DNA from: JALOLG01 sp963722415
Lineage (GTDB): Bacteria > Actinomycetota > Acidimicrobiia > Acidimicrobiales > Ilumatobacteraceae
Assembly: GCA_963722415.1 (NCBI GenBank)
Contig: CAVRNI010000027.1
Coordinates: 248,001-312,000 of the forward strand
DNA length: 64,000 nucleotides
Direction of reading: 5' to 3'
Below the pieces are notes generated by a model. That model saw only the letters and a list, made by a program, of their open reading frames with translations. It searched no databases and had not been told where the DNA came from. The first letter of the stretch is position 1; the number at the start of each line of letters is the position of its first letter. The translations under genes and the position numbers were made by a program. Below are positions 43,843 through 52,252 of this stretch, one piece after another.

Positions 43843-44547
43843 ATGGGAAACGCGCACGACTACGACGTGATCGGGTTCGATGCCGACGACACGCTGTGGC
43901 GCAGCGAGGACGCCTTCGTGGTCGCCGAAGAGCGGTTCGTCGAGTTGCTCACACCGTTCACCCCAGCGGGCATCGATCTCGCGGCGGCGCTGCGCCAGAC
44001 CGAGCGGGCCAACCTGTCGACGTCCGGCTACGGCGTCAAGGCGTTCGCGTTGTCGATGGTGCAGTGCGCGATCACGGTGTCGAGCGCCAACGTGCCGGCG
44101 CAGGTCATCGGCCGGCTCGTCGACCTCGCCTACGACATGCTGACCGAACCGGTGCAGTTGCTCCCCCACGTCCCGGAGGTGCTCGCCGAGGTCGGGCGTG
44201 ACCATCGCCTGCTCCTGCTCACGAAGGGCGACCTCGTGCACCAGACGCGCAAGATCACCACGTCGGGACTCGAACACCACTTCGAGTACTTCGAGATCCT
44301 GCTCGAGAAGGACCCGACGTCCTACCGGCGGATCCTGCGCCACGTCGGGGTCGAGCCCGAGCGCTTCTTGATGGTGGGCAACTCGGTGCGCAGCGACATC
44401 CTGCCGGTGCTCGAGATCGGTGGCAGCGCGGTCCACGTGCCGTACCACCTGCTCTGGGACCATGAGCACGTCGCCGACCACGGCGAGGAGTTCTCCGAGC
44501 TCGCCTCGCTGGCCGACCTCCCCCAATGGTTGCGTCGGGCAGCCTGA
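43843..44547 (+). CDS. HAD-superfamily hydrolase
   Basis: 234 residues from the ATG at 43843. HAD motifs are present: motif I VIGFDADDTLWRSED, motif II LLLLTKGD, motif III EKDPTSYRRIL and motif IV FLMVGNSVRSDILP. The helical cap between motifs I and II is of the C1 type. It probably dephosphorylates a small metabolite; the substrate is unknown. It is convergent with coaA, 33 bases apart. Confidence 0.88.
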   Translation: MGNAHDYDVIGFDADDTLWRSEDAFVVAEERFVELLTPFTPAGIDLAAALRQTERANLSTSGYGVKAFALSMVQCAITVSSANVPAQVIGRLVDLAYDMLTEPVQLLPHVPEVLAEVGRDHRLLLLTKGDLVHQTRKITTSGLEHHFEYFEILLEKDPTSYRRILRHVGVEPERFLMVGNSVRSDILPVLEIGGSAVHVPYHLLWDHEHVADHGEEFSELASLADLPQWLRRAA

Positions 44548-44580
44548 ACGTCGAGCAGTCGATCGGCGAAGGCGCGACCG

Positions 44581-45498
44581 TCAGAGCTTGCGCAGTTCGA
44601 CCTCGCGGACGCGGTGGTCGGCCGACTTGTGGAGGATCAACGACGCGCGTTCGCGGGTCGGGAGGATGTTCTCGCGCAGGTTGACCCCGTTGATCGACGT
44701 CCAGATCGAGCGCGCGGTCTCGATCGCCTGCTCGTCGGTGAGATGCGCAAAGTGCTTGAAGAAGCTCTCCGGGTTCTGGAACACCGACTCGCGGAGCTTC
44801 AGGAAGCGCTCGACGTACCACTGCTCGATGTCCTCCTCAGCGGCGTCGATGAAGATCGAGAAGTCGAAGTAGTCGCTCACGAACTCCTTGCCGCCATCGC
44901 CGACCTGGAGCACGTTCAGCCCTTCGAGGATCAGGATGTCGGGCTGGTACACGGTCACCCGGCCGCCTTCGACGATGTCGTACACGACGTGGCTGTAGAC
45001 CGGTGCATCGACCTCGGCGACGCCGCTCTTCAACTCGCGGAGGAACCGCAGCAGCCGCCGCGTGTCGTAGCTCTCCGGGAATCCCTTGCGGTGCATGATG
45101 TCGCGTTCCTCCAGCACCGCGTTCGGATGGAGGAAGCCGTCCGTCGTCACCAGATCGACCTTCGGATGGTCGGGCCACCGGGCGAGCAACGCTTGCAGGA
45201 TCCTGGCGAACGTGCTCTTGCCGACCGCCACGCTGCCGGCCACACCGATCACGTACGGCACCTTCGGCGCCATCGTCCCGAGGAACGTCGCCGACACCCG
45301 ATGCAAGTCCTGGGTCGAGTTGACGTAGAGGTTGAGCAGGCGGCTCAGCGGCAGGTACACGGCGACGACCTCGTCGAGGTCGATCTGCTCGTTGATGCCG
45401 CGCAACTGGACGAGATCGGACTCGCGCAACGTCATCGGCGTCGCCGCACGGAGCACCGCCCAGTCGTCACGGTCGAAACGGAGGAACCGGTCCGGCAC
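44581..45498 (-). CDS. coaA: Pantothenate kinase, type I
   Basis: 305 residues from the GTG at 45498. It phosphorylates pantothenate in the first step of CoA synthesis. Type I motifs are the P-loop YVIGVAGSVAVGKSTFAR, LVTTDGFLHPNAVLEERD, HRKGFPESYD, YSHVVYDIV and LILEGLNVLQ. The C-terminal NLRENILPTRERASLIL is characteristic. The longer open frame upstream is antisense to the methyltransferase. The start codons of coaA and the methyltransferase are divergent, 24 bases apart. Confidence 0.95.
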   Translation of the reverse strand: MPDRFLRFDRDDWAVLRAATPMTLRESDLVQLRGINEQIDLDEVVAVYLPLSRLLNLYVNSTQDLHRVSATFLGTMAPKVPYVIGVAGSVAVGKSTFARILQALLARWPDHPKVDLVTTDGFLHPNAVLEERDIMHRKGFPESYDTRRLLRFLRELKSGVAEVDAPVYSHVVYDIVEGGRVTVYQPDILILEGLNVLQVGDGGKEFVSDYFDFSIFIDAAEEDIEQWYVERFLKLRESVFQNPESFFKHFAHLTDEQAIETARSIWTSINGVNLRENILPTRERASLILHKSADHRVREVELRKL

Positions 45499-45522
45499 GG
45501 CATCGGACCCTACGCTCGCGGT

Positions 45523-46999
45523 GTGCCGACGACGGAATCGACCAGGCGCACGCGCAAGCAGCTGGGCGCCTGGTGCACGCCCGACGACCTGGTCGAGCTG
45601 GTCGTCGAACGCACCATCGACGACACGTTCGCGGTCGCCGGCGCGGACGACCGACCGGTGCGAGTGCTCGACCCGGCGTGCGGCGATGGGCGGTTCCTGG
45701 CTGCCGCGGCGCGGCGACTCCACGCTCTCGGCCGGCGGGCGACGTTGACGGGTGTCGACCTCGACCCCCGCGCGATCGCGTCGGCTGACGTCCCGGGCGC
45801 CGAGTTGATCCTCGCCGACGCCCTCGCCTTCGACTGGGGAGGGCGCCATTTCGACGTGGTGTTGGGGAACCCGCCGTTCCTGTCGCAGCTGTCCGCGTCG
45901 ACGACCCGCGGCGGCGCCAGCCATCACGGCGGCGGGCCGTACGCGGATGCGGCCGCCGAGTTCCTCTCCCTCGCGATCCGGCTCGCCGAACCCGGCGACG
46001 GCCGCGTCGGCCTGGTGCTGCCACAGTCGATCCTGGCGTCGCGCGACGCGGGGCCGGTGCGTGCGGACGCGACCGCCTCGGGGTCGATGTGTTGGTCGTG
46101 GTGGTCGCCGCACCACGTGTTCGACGCCCAGGTGCTCGTGTGTGCCCTCGGCTTTCGGATCGACGGGCCGGCGCCGTGCCGGAGCCGTCTCGACGCCGGT
46201 GGGGTCGGATGCGACGTGGTCGCACGTCGTCACCGACGAGCTCGGAATACCGCAACTTCCCTCGTTGGCGACCGACGGGACGGTCGGCGACCGAGCGCGG
46301 TGCAGCCTCAACTTCCGCGATGAGTACTACGGGCTGATCCCCGCCGTGTCCGATTCCGGGTCCGGGCCGCCGCTGGTGACGAGCGGGCTGATCGATCCCG
46401 GACGTTGCCACTGGGGCGAACGCCCGGTGCGCTTCGCCAAACGGACGTTCTCGGCTCCCCGGGTCGACGTCGGACGACTCGACGCGCGCATGCGCGCCTG
46501 GGCCCGACGCAAGCTGGTCCCCAAGGTGCTCGTCGCCAACCAGACCCGAATCGTCGAGGCGGTCGCCGATCCGTGCGGCGCGTGGTTGCCGGGCGTGCCC
46601 GTCAGCTCGCTGGTGCCGACGGCCGACACCACCGTGTGGGAGTTGGCGGCGGTTCTCACGTCGCCCGTCGCCGCGGCCGCCGCATGGCACGCCGCCGCCG
46701 GCACCGGGTTGTCGGCCCACGCGATCCGGCTCGGCCCGGCAGCCCTGGCGTCGCTGCCGTGGCCGGCCGGCGACCTCGGCCCCGCCGCCCAGCTCCTGCG
46801 CGACGGCGACGTGCTCGAGTGTGGCCGCGCCGTCGCCGCGGCCTACGCCTGCGGTACCACGGCACCCGACGATGCGCTGTTCGAGTGGTGGTCGGCGTCC
46901 GTCAACGCCGTAGCGGTTGCCCGTGGCGGGTCGTCAACCGTTCCCAGCCAGGTGAGCCGGCGATCATCCACAGCAGCACCAGCCCGACCAACTCACTGA
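45523..46999 (+). CDS. N6-adenine DNA methyltransferase-like protein (apparent +1 frameshift)
   Basis: The frame opens with GTG at 45523. The SAM-binding motif VLDPACGDGRFLAAAARRL and the catalytic NPPFLSQL motif are of the gamma-class (Eco57I/HsdM-like) N6-adenine enzymes, with LGAWCTPDDLVELVVERT preceding. Near 46158-46195 the frame shifts by +1 to SHVVTDELGIPQL and a target-recognition-like region to 46999. The length, 1477 bases, is one over a multiple of three; repaired, the protein has about 491 residues. No restriction enzyme is adjacent. The last 98 bases overlap the convergent anti-sigma gene. Confidence 0.75.
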
Positions 47000-47522
47000 G
47001 GTGCACCGCCTCGGCGAGCGGCGTGCTCACCTCGTCGGTCACGTCGAACACGGCGCTCAGCAGCGTGGTCGCCACCAGCGCCACCGCGAACGGCAGCATC
47101 CCGAACGCGCGATGCGGACGCCACGCCGCGTACGCCATGCCGAGCGACAAGGCCAAGCCGAACGCACCGAGGTGCCGCGCGATGTGCGTCGTGGCACCGG
47201 CCGCGTCGCCGAACACGAGCGGTTGCACACTTTGCGCGGCGATCACCACCGCGACCCATGCCAGCGCGGGTCGCAGCCAACCACCGCGTCCCAGCCGCGG
47301 CGGACGCGCCCGGTCGAGCACTCGGGCCGTGAGATCAGGCAGCGGCTCGACACCGCGGAGCCGCACCGTCCGCGTGAGCGCCGAGACCCGCTCGGCGTAC
47401 GCCCGACAGAGCGGGCATCCCTCGAGGTGGTCGTCGAGCAGCCGCAGCTGGGCTGCCGGCAGTTCGTCGTCGACCGCGGCCGAAATCAGTTCTCGAGCTG
47501 ACGTGCATTCCACGACATTCAT
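46902..47522 (-). CDS. Membrane anti-sigma factor with zinc-finger domain
   Basis: 206 residues from the ATG at 47522. The N-terminal cytoplasmic ZAS domain has the H-x3-C-x2-C motif (HLEGCPLCRAY) preceded by ISAAVDDELP. About five hydrophobic segments follow (LAWVVIAAQ-like, AFGLALSLGMAYAAW, LPFAVALVATTLL, LVGLVLLWMIAG). The gene is divergent from the ECF sigma gene with 64 bases between starts, the usual layout of a sigma/anti-sigma pair. It would release the sigma factor on an envelope signal. Confidence 0.82.
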   Translation of the reverse strand: MNVVECTSARELISAAVDDELPAAQLRLLDDHLEGCPLCRAYAERVSALTRTVRLRGVEPLPDLTARVLDRARPPRLGRGGWLRPALAWVAVVIAAQSVQPLVFGDAAGATTHIARHLGAFGLALSLGMAYAAWRPHRAFGMLPFAVALVATTLLSAVFDVTDEVSTPLAEAVHLSELVGLVLLWMIAGSPGWERLTTRHGQPLRR

Positions 47523-47586
47523 GGTCGATCCGGCCTGGGACTCGGTTCCCGCCGATCGACCGGGCAATGCCGATTGACTGTCACCG

Positions 47587-48117
47587 GTGGATCACCTGAC
47601 CCAGCTCCTGATCGCCGCGCGTGACGGCGACCACTCCGCCTTGGAGCGGTTCATCGCCGAGACGCAACGCGACGTGTGGAAGATGTGCCGCTACCTCGGC
47701 GATCCCGACACGGCCGACGACCTCGCTCAGGAGACGTTCGAGCGCGCCATCGGATCGCTGCACCGCTACCGGGCGGACGGCCCCGCCCGCCATTGGATCC
47801 TCACGATCGCCCGGCGGGTCTGCGTCGACTCGACCCGCCGGCGCCGACGCGCACGCCGGCTGCAACAGCGTCTCGCCGACCAGCCGGCGGCGACTTCGAT
47901 GCCGAACGAGTCGGCCGAGCTCGACGGGCTCCTCGCGCTGCTCGACCCCGATCGGCGGGCCGCGTTCGTGACCACCCAGGTGCTGGGGCTGCGCTACGAC
48001 GAGGCGGCCGAGCTGCTCGGGTGCCCGATCGGAACGATCCGTTCACGCGTCGCGCGTGCCCGCGCCGACCTCGTCGGGTTCCTCGACGAACCCGGCGCGA
48101 TCGAAGCGACGGGCTGA
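47587..48117 (+). CDS. ECF-type RNA polymerase sigma factor
   Basis: 176 residues from a GTG. Region 2 is visible in MCRYLGDPDTADDLAQETFERA and region 4 in LLALLDPDRRAAFVTTQVLGLRYDEAAELLG and IGTIRSRVARARADL. It is close to the actinobacterial SigC group by its RHWILTIARRVCVDSTRRRRR stretch. It probably controls the following cytochrome c, Sco and membrane genes, 18 bases downstream on the same strand, and is held by the divergent anti-sigma factor. Confidence 0.9.
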   Translation: MDHLTQLLIAARDGDHSALERFIAETQRDVWKMCRYLGDPDTADDLAQETFERAIGSLHRYRADGPARHWILTIARRVCVDSTRRRRRARRLQQRLADQPAATSMPNESAELDGLLALLDPDRRAAFVTTQVLGLRYDEAAELLGCPIGTIRSRVARARADLVGFLDEPGAIEATG

Positions 48118-48135
48118 TCGGGAACTCTCGACTCG

Positions 48136-48537
48136 ATGGCGACGACCGCGACCGGTGTGAATGTGGCCCCGCTCGGCCCGGTGTTGATCATCCTCCTCGT
48201 CGTCGCCGCGGCGTGCGGCGGATCGAGCCGGCCTGAGATGTCGCCGGAGGCCGAACGTGGCCGGAGGATCGCCAACACGAGCGGGTGCGCGTCGTGCCAC
48301 GGGGCCGACGGCACCGGCGGAGTCGGTCCGGCGCTCGCCGGTCTCTACGGCTCGGAGGTGACCCTCGCCGACGGTTCGACCGTCGTCGCCGACGACGCCT
48401 ACCTGCGCCGGTCGATCACCGACCCCGATGCCGACCTGGTGGAGGGCTATGCGGTGAAGATGCCCGTCACCGGCCTGAGCGACGACGAGATCGAGGCGGT
48501 GCTGGCCTACATCCGCGAGTTGGAGACGTCGCCATGA
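48136..48537 (+). CDS. Cytochrome c lipoprotein
   Basis: 133 residues. A signal with lipobox (LIILLVVAAACGG) is followed by a class I cytochrome c domain with the haem site TSGCASCHGADGTGG and a distal methionine in YAVKMPVTGLSDDEI. It carries electrons on the outer face of the membrane, possibly to the caa3 oxidase encoded 8 kb away. Its stop overlaps the sco start. Confidence 0.9.
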   Translation: MATTATGVNVAPLGPVLIILLVVAAACGGSSRPEMSPEAERGRRIANTSGCASCHGADGTGGVGPALAGLYGSEVTLADGSTVVADDAYLRRSITDPDADLVEGYAVKMPVTGLSDDEIEAVLAYIRELETSP

Positions 48538-49154
48538 ATCTCAGGGCCGTGAACCTCCGGCGCGCCGTCGCTGTTGCCGCGTCCTTTGTCACGATCGTCG
48601 TCACGCTCGCGTCATGTGGGGGCGACGGGGGACGTGAGCTCGTCGGCTACACGCTCGAGCCGGCGCCGCAGGTCGACGCGGTCGCACTGCCCGACGTGAG
48701 CAGGGGCGGTGAGCCGTTCGAGCTCCGCGCGCAGCCGGCCGGCTTGCTCGTCGTGTACTTCGGCTACACCAACTGCCCCGACGTCTGCCCGACGACGATG
48801 TCCGATCTGCGCACGGCGTTGCGTCAGCTCGGCGACGACGCCGACAGCGTCGAAGTGGCGATGGTGACCATCGATCCGGAACGCGACACACCGGTGCTGG
48901 CCGACTACGTCAGCAGCTTCGTCGACGGTGGCCACACGCTCGCCACCGACGATGCGGCCGAACTGCGCGCCGCCGCCGACCCGTTCGGCGTGAGCTATCT
49001 CGTCGAATCGAACGCCGCCGGCGAGATCGAGGTGGCTCACTCCCCACAGCTCTACGTCGTCGACGACGCCGGCCGGCTCGCACTCACCTGGCAGTTCGGC
49101 GTGCCAGCCGACGACCTCGCCGGCGATCTCGAACAGCTCCTCGAGAGCGCATGA
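48534..49154 (+). CDS. SCO1/SenC-family copper chaperone
   Basis: 206 residues, ATG overlapping the upstream stop. It has a lipoprotein signal (IVVTLASCGG), then the thioredoxin-like Sco fold with the copper site YFGYTNCPDVCPTTMSDL and the distal histidine in VAHSPQLYVVD. It inserts copper into the CuA centre of cytochrome oxidase subunit II; the oxidase operon is on the other strand of the same region. Confidence 0.94.
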   Translation: MNLRAVNLRRAVAVAASFVTIVVTLASCGGDGGRELVGYTLEPAPQVDAVALPDVSRGGEPFELRAQPAGLLVVYFGYTNCPDVCPTTMSDLRTALRQLGDDADSVEVAMVTIDPERDTPVLADYVSSFVDGGHTLATDDAAELRAAADPFGVSYLVESNAAGEIEVAHSPQLYVVDDAGRLALTWQFGVPADDLAGDLEQLLESA

Positions 49155-50209
49155 TCGGGCCCGGCCGGCGTTGGGCCCGGTTGGTACCGAGGGTCATCAC
49201 CCGGAGACACGCGATCGGCGTCTTCGTGGCGGTCGTGGCCGGCGCCGTCGTGGCCTCGCCCTCGGCCGCGATCGCCGACAGCGCGCGACCCACCGACTTC
49301 CGCTCCGAGGTCGTCGCCGTCGATCCACCGACGCCGTCGATCGCGGTGTCGATCGTCGGCGGCGACGCGTTCGTCCTGCTGCGGGTGGATCCCGGGGTCG
49401 AGGTCGACGTGATGGGCTATGAGAGCGAGCCGTACCTGCGCTTCGCCGCCGACGGAACGGTGTACGAGAACCGGCGCTCGCCGGCCGCGTACATCAACGG
49501 CTCCCGGTACGGCGGCAGCTCGATTCCGGAGAGTGCGTCGGCCGCCGCCGAGCCGGACTGGGCCGAGGTTGCGCCGCCCGGCAGCGGCGAGTACGCCTGG
49601 CACGACCACCGCTCCCACCTGATGCTGCCGGCCGCACCGGCAGGCACGCGACCGGGCGACCAGGTCTTCACCGATGTGGTGCCGATCGTCGTCGACGGAA
49701 CCGCGGTGAATGTCCGGATCGTGAGCACGTTGATGCCCGCTCCGTCGCGATGGCCGTTGGTGCTCGGCGCGGCGTTCGGCGTGATCATGATCGTGGTGGC
49801 CTTCATGGCGCCGACGCGGCGGGCGTGGGGGCCGGTGCTCGTCGGCGTGGGCGCGATCGCGGCGGTGATCGGGTGGATCGGCTACGCGTCCCTCCCGAGC
49901 GTCACCGGACCGCGTCCGGTCTGGTGGCTGCTGCCGGTGCTCGCCGTGGCGTTCGCCATCGCGGCGTGGGTGCTCGGGCCGACACCTGGTGGGTACGCGG
50001 CGGCCGCGATCGCCGGGCTCGAGCTGGCCGCATGGGGGTTCGACCGCCGCGCCGGCCTGAGCAAGGCATTGTTGCCCACTGACGTGCCGTACTGGATCGA
50101 CCGAGCGGTGACGGTCGGAGCATTGACGGTGGGCGTCGTCGCGGCCGTCGTCGCGATCGTCGGCTTGTTCAGGTCGATCCGCGTGCCTGCTGCTCGATCG
50201 CCTCGATGA
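49151..50209 (+). CDS. Membrane protein of the cytochrome/Sco operon, unknown function
   Basis: 352 residues, start overlapping the sco stop as ATGA. A signal-like helix precedes an extracellular domain of about 170 residues with Tyr-Glu-rich strands and EYAWHDHRSHLM, a His-rich motif that could bind metal. Four to five membrane helices follow from residue about 200. No family is recognised with certainty. Its operon position after cytochrome c and Sco suggests a role in copper or respiratory-chain assembly, by inference. The 3' end overlaps the convergent tlpA-like gene. Confidence 0.6.
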   Translation: MIGPGRRWARLVPRVITRRHAIGVFVAVVAGAVVASPSAAIADSARPTDFRSEVVAVDPPTPSIAVSIVGGDAFVLLRVDPGVEVDVMGYESEPYLRFAADGTVYENRRSPAAYINGSRYGGSSIPESASAAAEPDWAEVAPPGSGEYAWHDHRSHLMLPAAPAGTRPGDQVFTDVVPIVVDGTAVNVRIVSTLMPAPSRWPLVLGAAFGVIMIVVAFMAPTRRAWGPVLVGVGAIAAVIGWIGYASLPSVTGPRPVWWLLPVLAVAFAIAAWVLGPTPGGYAAAAIAGLELAAWGFDRRAGLSKALLPTDVPYWIDRAVTVGALTVGVVAAVVAIVGLFRSIRVPAARSPR

Positions 50210-50672
50210 GCTCGTCCTGATCGAGCGGGCCGATGTGGCGCAGGGCGATCTGTTCGTCGGCGTCGATGATCAGCGTCACCGGCAACGTCGCGGTCTTCAG
50301 CGCCGCCGTCAACTCGCTGTCGAAGTCGAGGTACTGGTCGTACGTGATCCCGAGATCGTCGAGGTAGTCGGCCGCCTCATCGCCGTCGTCGCCGATGTTC
50401 ACACCGACGAACGTCACCTCGCCGGCCAACGATCGATGCACCGCTTCGAACTCAGGAAGCTCACGTTTGCACGGCGCGCACCACGTCGCCCACAGGTTGA
50501 CGACGGCCGGTCCTTCGAGCTCGTCGAGCCGGAACGCTTCGCCGTCACGCAGGGTCTGGACCTCGACGTCGGGGAGCCGCCCCCCGGCGTCGTCCGATCC
50601 ACCGCAGGCACCGAGGAGGAGGGCCGGCGCGATGACCGCCGCCATCCACCGCAAACGGCCGATTCCCGTCAC
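50169..50672 (-). CDS. TlpA/ResA-like thioredoxin lipoprotein
   Basis: 167 residues from a GTG overlapping the PCuAC stop (GTGA). A lipobox (PALLLGACGG) is followed by a thioredoxin fold with NLWATWCAPCKRELPEF and cis-proline KTATLPVTLII. It probably keeps CuA or cytochrome cysteines reduced for metal or haem loading. It is the last gene of the map-PCuAC-tlpA group. Confidence 0.92.
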   Translation of the reverse strand: MTGIGRLRWMAAVIAPALLLGACGGSDDAGGRLPDVEVQTLRDGEAFRLDELEGPAVVNLWATWCAPCKRELPEFEAVHRSLAGEVTFVGVNIGDDGDEAADYLDDLGITYDQYLDFDSELTAALKTATLPVTLIIDADEQIALRHIGPLDQDELIEAIEQQARGST

Positions 50673-51184
50673 GGGGCCTCGTCGCGCACGTCGACCGTCA
50701 CCGTCTCGGGCGCCGCGGTGGCGAACGTCAGCGTGAGATCGAACGACGAACCCGACTCGAGCGGTCCGGCCAGTCCGACGAGCATCACGTGCAGCCCGCC
50801 CGGCTCCAACGTCACCGTCTCACCCGCCGGAAGCACCACGGCCGAGATGTGACGCATCGTCATCTCCGCTGCCGTGTCGTCCGTCGTGTCGTGTGTGGTG
50901 CCGGCGGTAGCCGGTCCGTCGACGAGCATCGTCTCGTGCAGCGCGACCGACGCCGCGACGTCCGTCGGGGCCGAGACGCCGATCAGTTGATCGTCGAGCG
51001 GGCTCTCCAGAGTCATGTACGCGACACCGTCGGCAACGCCCGCCGGACTCGAGCGGGCCCACGCATCCGACACGACGACGGTGTCACCGCTACTGGCGCC
51101 ATCGTCGTCACCACAACTGCTGACGCCGATCGCGACCAGCGTGACGACGGTCAGCGCACGATGCCGCCAGGTTCGCGACGTCAG
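50669..51184 (-). CDS. PCuAC-type copper chaperone lipoprotein (probable CTG start)
   Basis: About 171 residues. The lipoprotein signal (WRHRALTVVTLVAIGVSSC) is complete only if translation starts at the CTG at 51184, which overlaps the map stop as CTGA; no ATG, GTG or TTG is near. The mature part is a PCuAC/DUF461 fold with copper ligands in VALHETMLV, TMRHISAVVLPAGETV and GGLHVMLVGL. A His/Met-poor insert (THDTTDDTAAEM) is present. It passes Cu(I) to the oxidase, with Sco. Confidence 0.82.
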   Translation of the reverse strand: MTSRTWRHRALTVVTLVAIGVSSCGDDDGASSGDTVVVSDAWARSSPAGVADGVAYMTLESPLDDQLIGVSAPTDVAASVALHETMLVDGPATAGTTHDTTDDTAAEMTMRHISAVVLPAGETVTLEPGGLHVMLVGLAGPLESGSSFDLTLTFATAAPETVTVDVRDEAP

Positions 51185-52182
51185 GGCGCTCGATGCCACG
51201 GTGCGACCGGCGAGACGGCACCCGGCCCGCCGGTGAGCACGTCGACGCCGGTGTCGGTGACGAGCACCGTGTGCTCGTACTGGGCCGTGCGCTTGCCGTC
51301 GGTGGTGACCGCGGTCCACCCGTCGTCCCACATCCGGTGCTGCCACGTCCCCAGCGTGATCATCGGCTCGATGGTGAACGTCATGCCGGGGCGCATGATC
51401 ATGTTGGCCCGCGGCTCGTAGTAGTGGAACACCTGGACGTCGGTGTGGAACTGCTCGCCGATGCCGTGGCCGATGAACGCCCGCACCACGCCGTAGTGGT
51501 GCTGCTTGGCGTGCTGCTCGATGGCCTTGCCGATGTCGTTCAACGGACGGCCGGGCACCACGGCCTCGATGCCGTGCCACATGCACTCCTCGGTGACCTC
51601 GGTGAGGCGGCGGCTGACCGGGTCGACGTCGCCCACGTAGAACGTGGCGTTGGTGTCGCCGTGCACACCCCCGATGTAGGCCGTGACGTCGAGGTTGACG
51701 ATGTCGCCGTCGACGAGCACGCGGGAGTCGGGGATCCCGTGGCAGATGACCTCGTTGACCGATGTGCACAGGCTCTTCGGGTAACCGTGGTAGTTGAGCG
51801 GGCTCGGGTAGGCGTCGCGCTCGACGTAGAGGTCGTGGACGTACGCGTCGATCTCGTCGGTCGTGACACCCGGCCGGACCGCTTCGCCGGCGAGACGCAG
51901 GATCTCGGCCGCCACCGACCCGGCCCGCCGCATCCGCTCGATCACGTCGGGCGACTTGATGCGGGGCTCGTCCCACGGCACGAACTCACCCGTGTCGGCG
52001 TACGGCGGGCGCCCGATGTGGGCCGGCACGGCACGCATCGGTGTGACCTCGCCGGGCACCACCCGGCCCTCGACCTTGCGGTGGCACCGCTTGTACTTGC
52101 GGCCGCTGCCACACCAGCACAGGTCGTTCGCCTGCGGCAGCGTCGCAGGCGGGTTGGCTGGGTCGGCGACCGTTCGCACCAT
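51181..52182 (-). CDS. map: Methionine aminopeptidase type I with N-terminal SEC-C motif
   Basis: 333 residues. It removes the initiator methionine from nascent proteins. The N-terminal zinc-binding SEC-C motif (CWCGSGRKYKRCH) may contact ribosomes. The catalytic pita-bread domain has the metal ligands in IVNLDVTAYIGGVHGDTN, FIGHGIGEQFHTD, FTIEPMITLG and YEHTVLVTD. SEC-C-bearing forms exist in other actinobacteria. The stop overlaps the PCuAC start. Confidence 0.95.
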   Translation of the reverse strand: MVRTVADPANPPATLPQANDLCWCGSGRKYKRCHRKVEGRVVPGEVTPMRAVPAHIGRPPYADTGEFVPWDEPRIKSPDVIERMRRAGSVAAEILRLAGEAVRPGVTTDEIDAYVHDLYVERDAYPSPLNYHGYPKSLCTSVNEVICHGIPDSRVLVDGDIVNLDVTAYIGGVHGDTNATFYVGDVDPVSRRLTEVTEECMWHGIEAVVPGRPLNDIGKAIEQHAKQHHYGVVRAFIGHGIGEQFHTDVQVFHYYEPRANMIMRPGMTFTIEPMITLGTWQHRMWDDGWTAVTTDGKRTAQYEHTVLVTDTGVDVLTGGPGAVSPVAPWHRAP

Positions 52183-52193
52183 GCCTCCATTCT

Positions 52194-52246
52194 ACGAACT
52201 GTCTGCGCCAGATGAACCCTCGGGCAATCTGAAGCAGACAGATCCG
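52194..52246. repeat. Palindromic repeat, copy D
   Basis: CTGTCTGCGCCAGAT at 52199-52213 and ATCTGAAGCAGACAG at 52227-52241, a 15-bp inverted repeat with two mismatches and a 13-base loop. Orientation and the loop end GGGCA match copy C. It occupies most of the 71-base gap between pdxH (3' side) and map (5' side). Confidence 0.9.
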
Positions 52247-52252
52247 GGGGTG

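Noticed and set aside
46902..46999. A separate short gene at the methyltransferase 3' end
   Set aside because: The stretch is the C-terminal frame of the methyltransferase overlapping the convergent anti-sigma gene; no independent start or motif.
4140..52246. CRISPR array
   Set aside because: The palindromic repeats are dispersed over 48 kb singly, with no spacers between adjacent copies and no cas genes.
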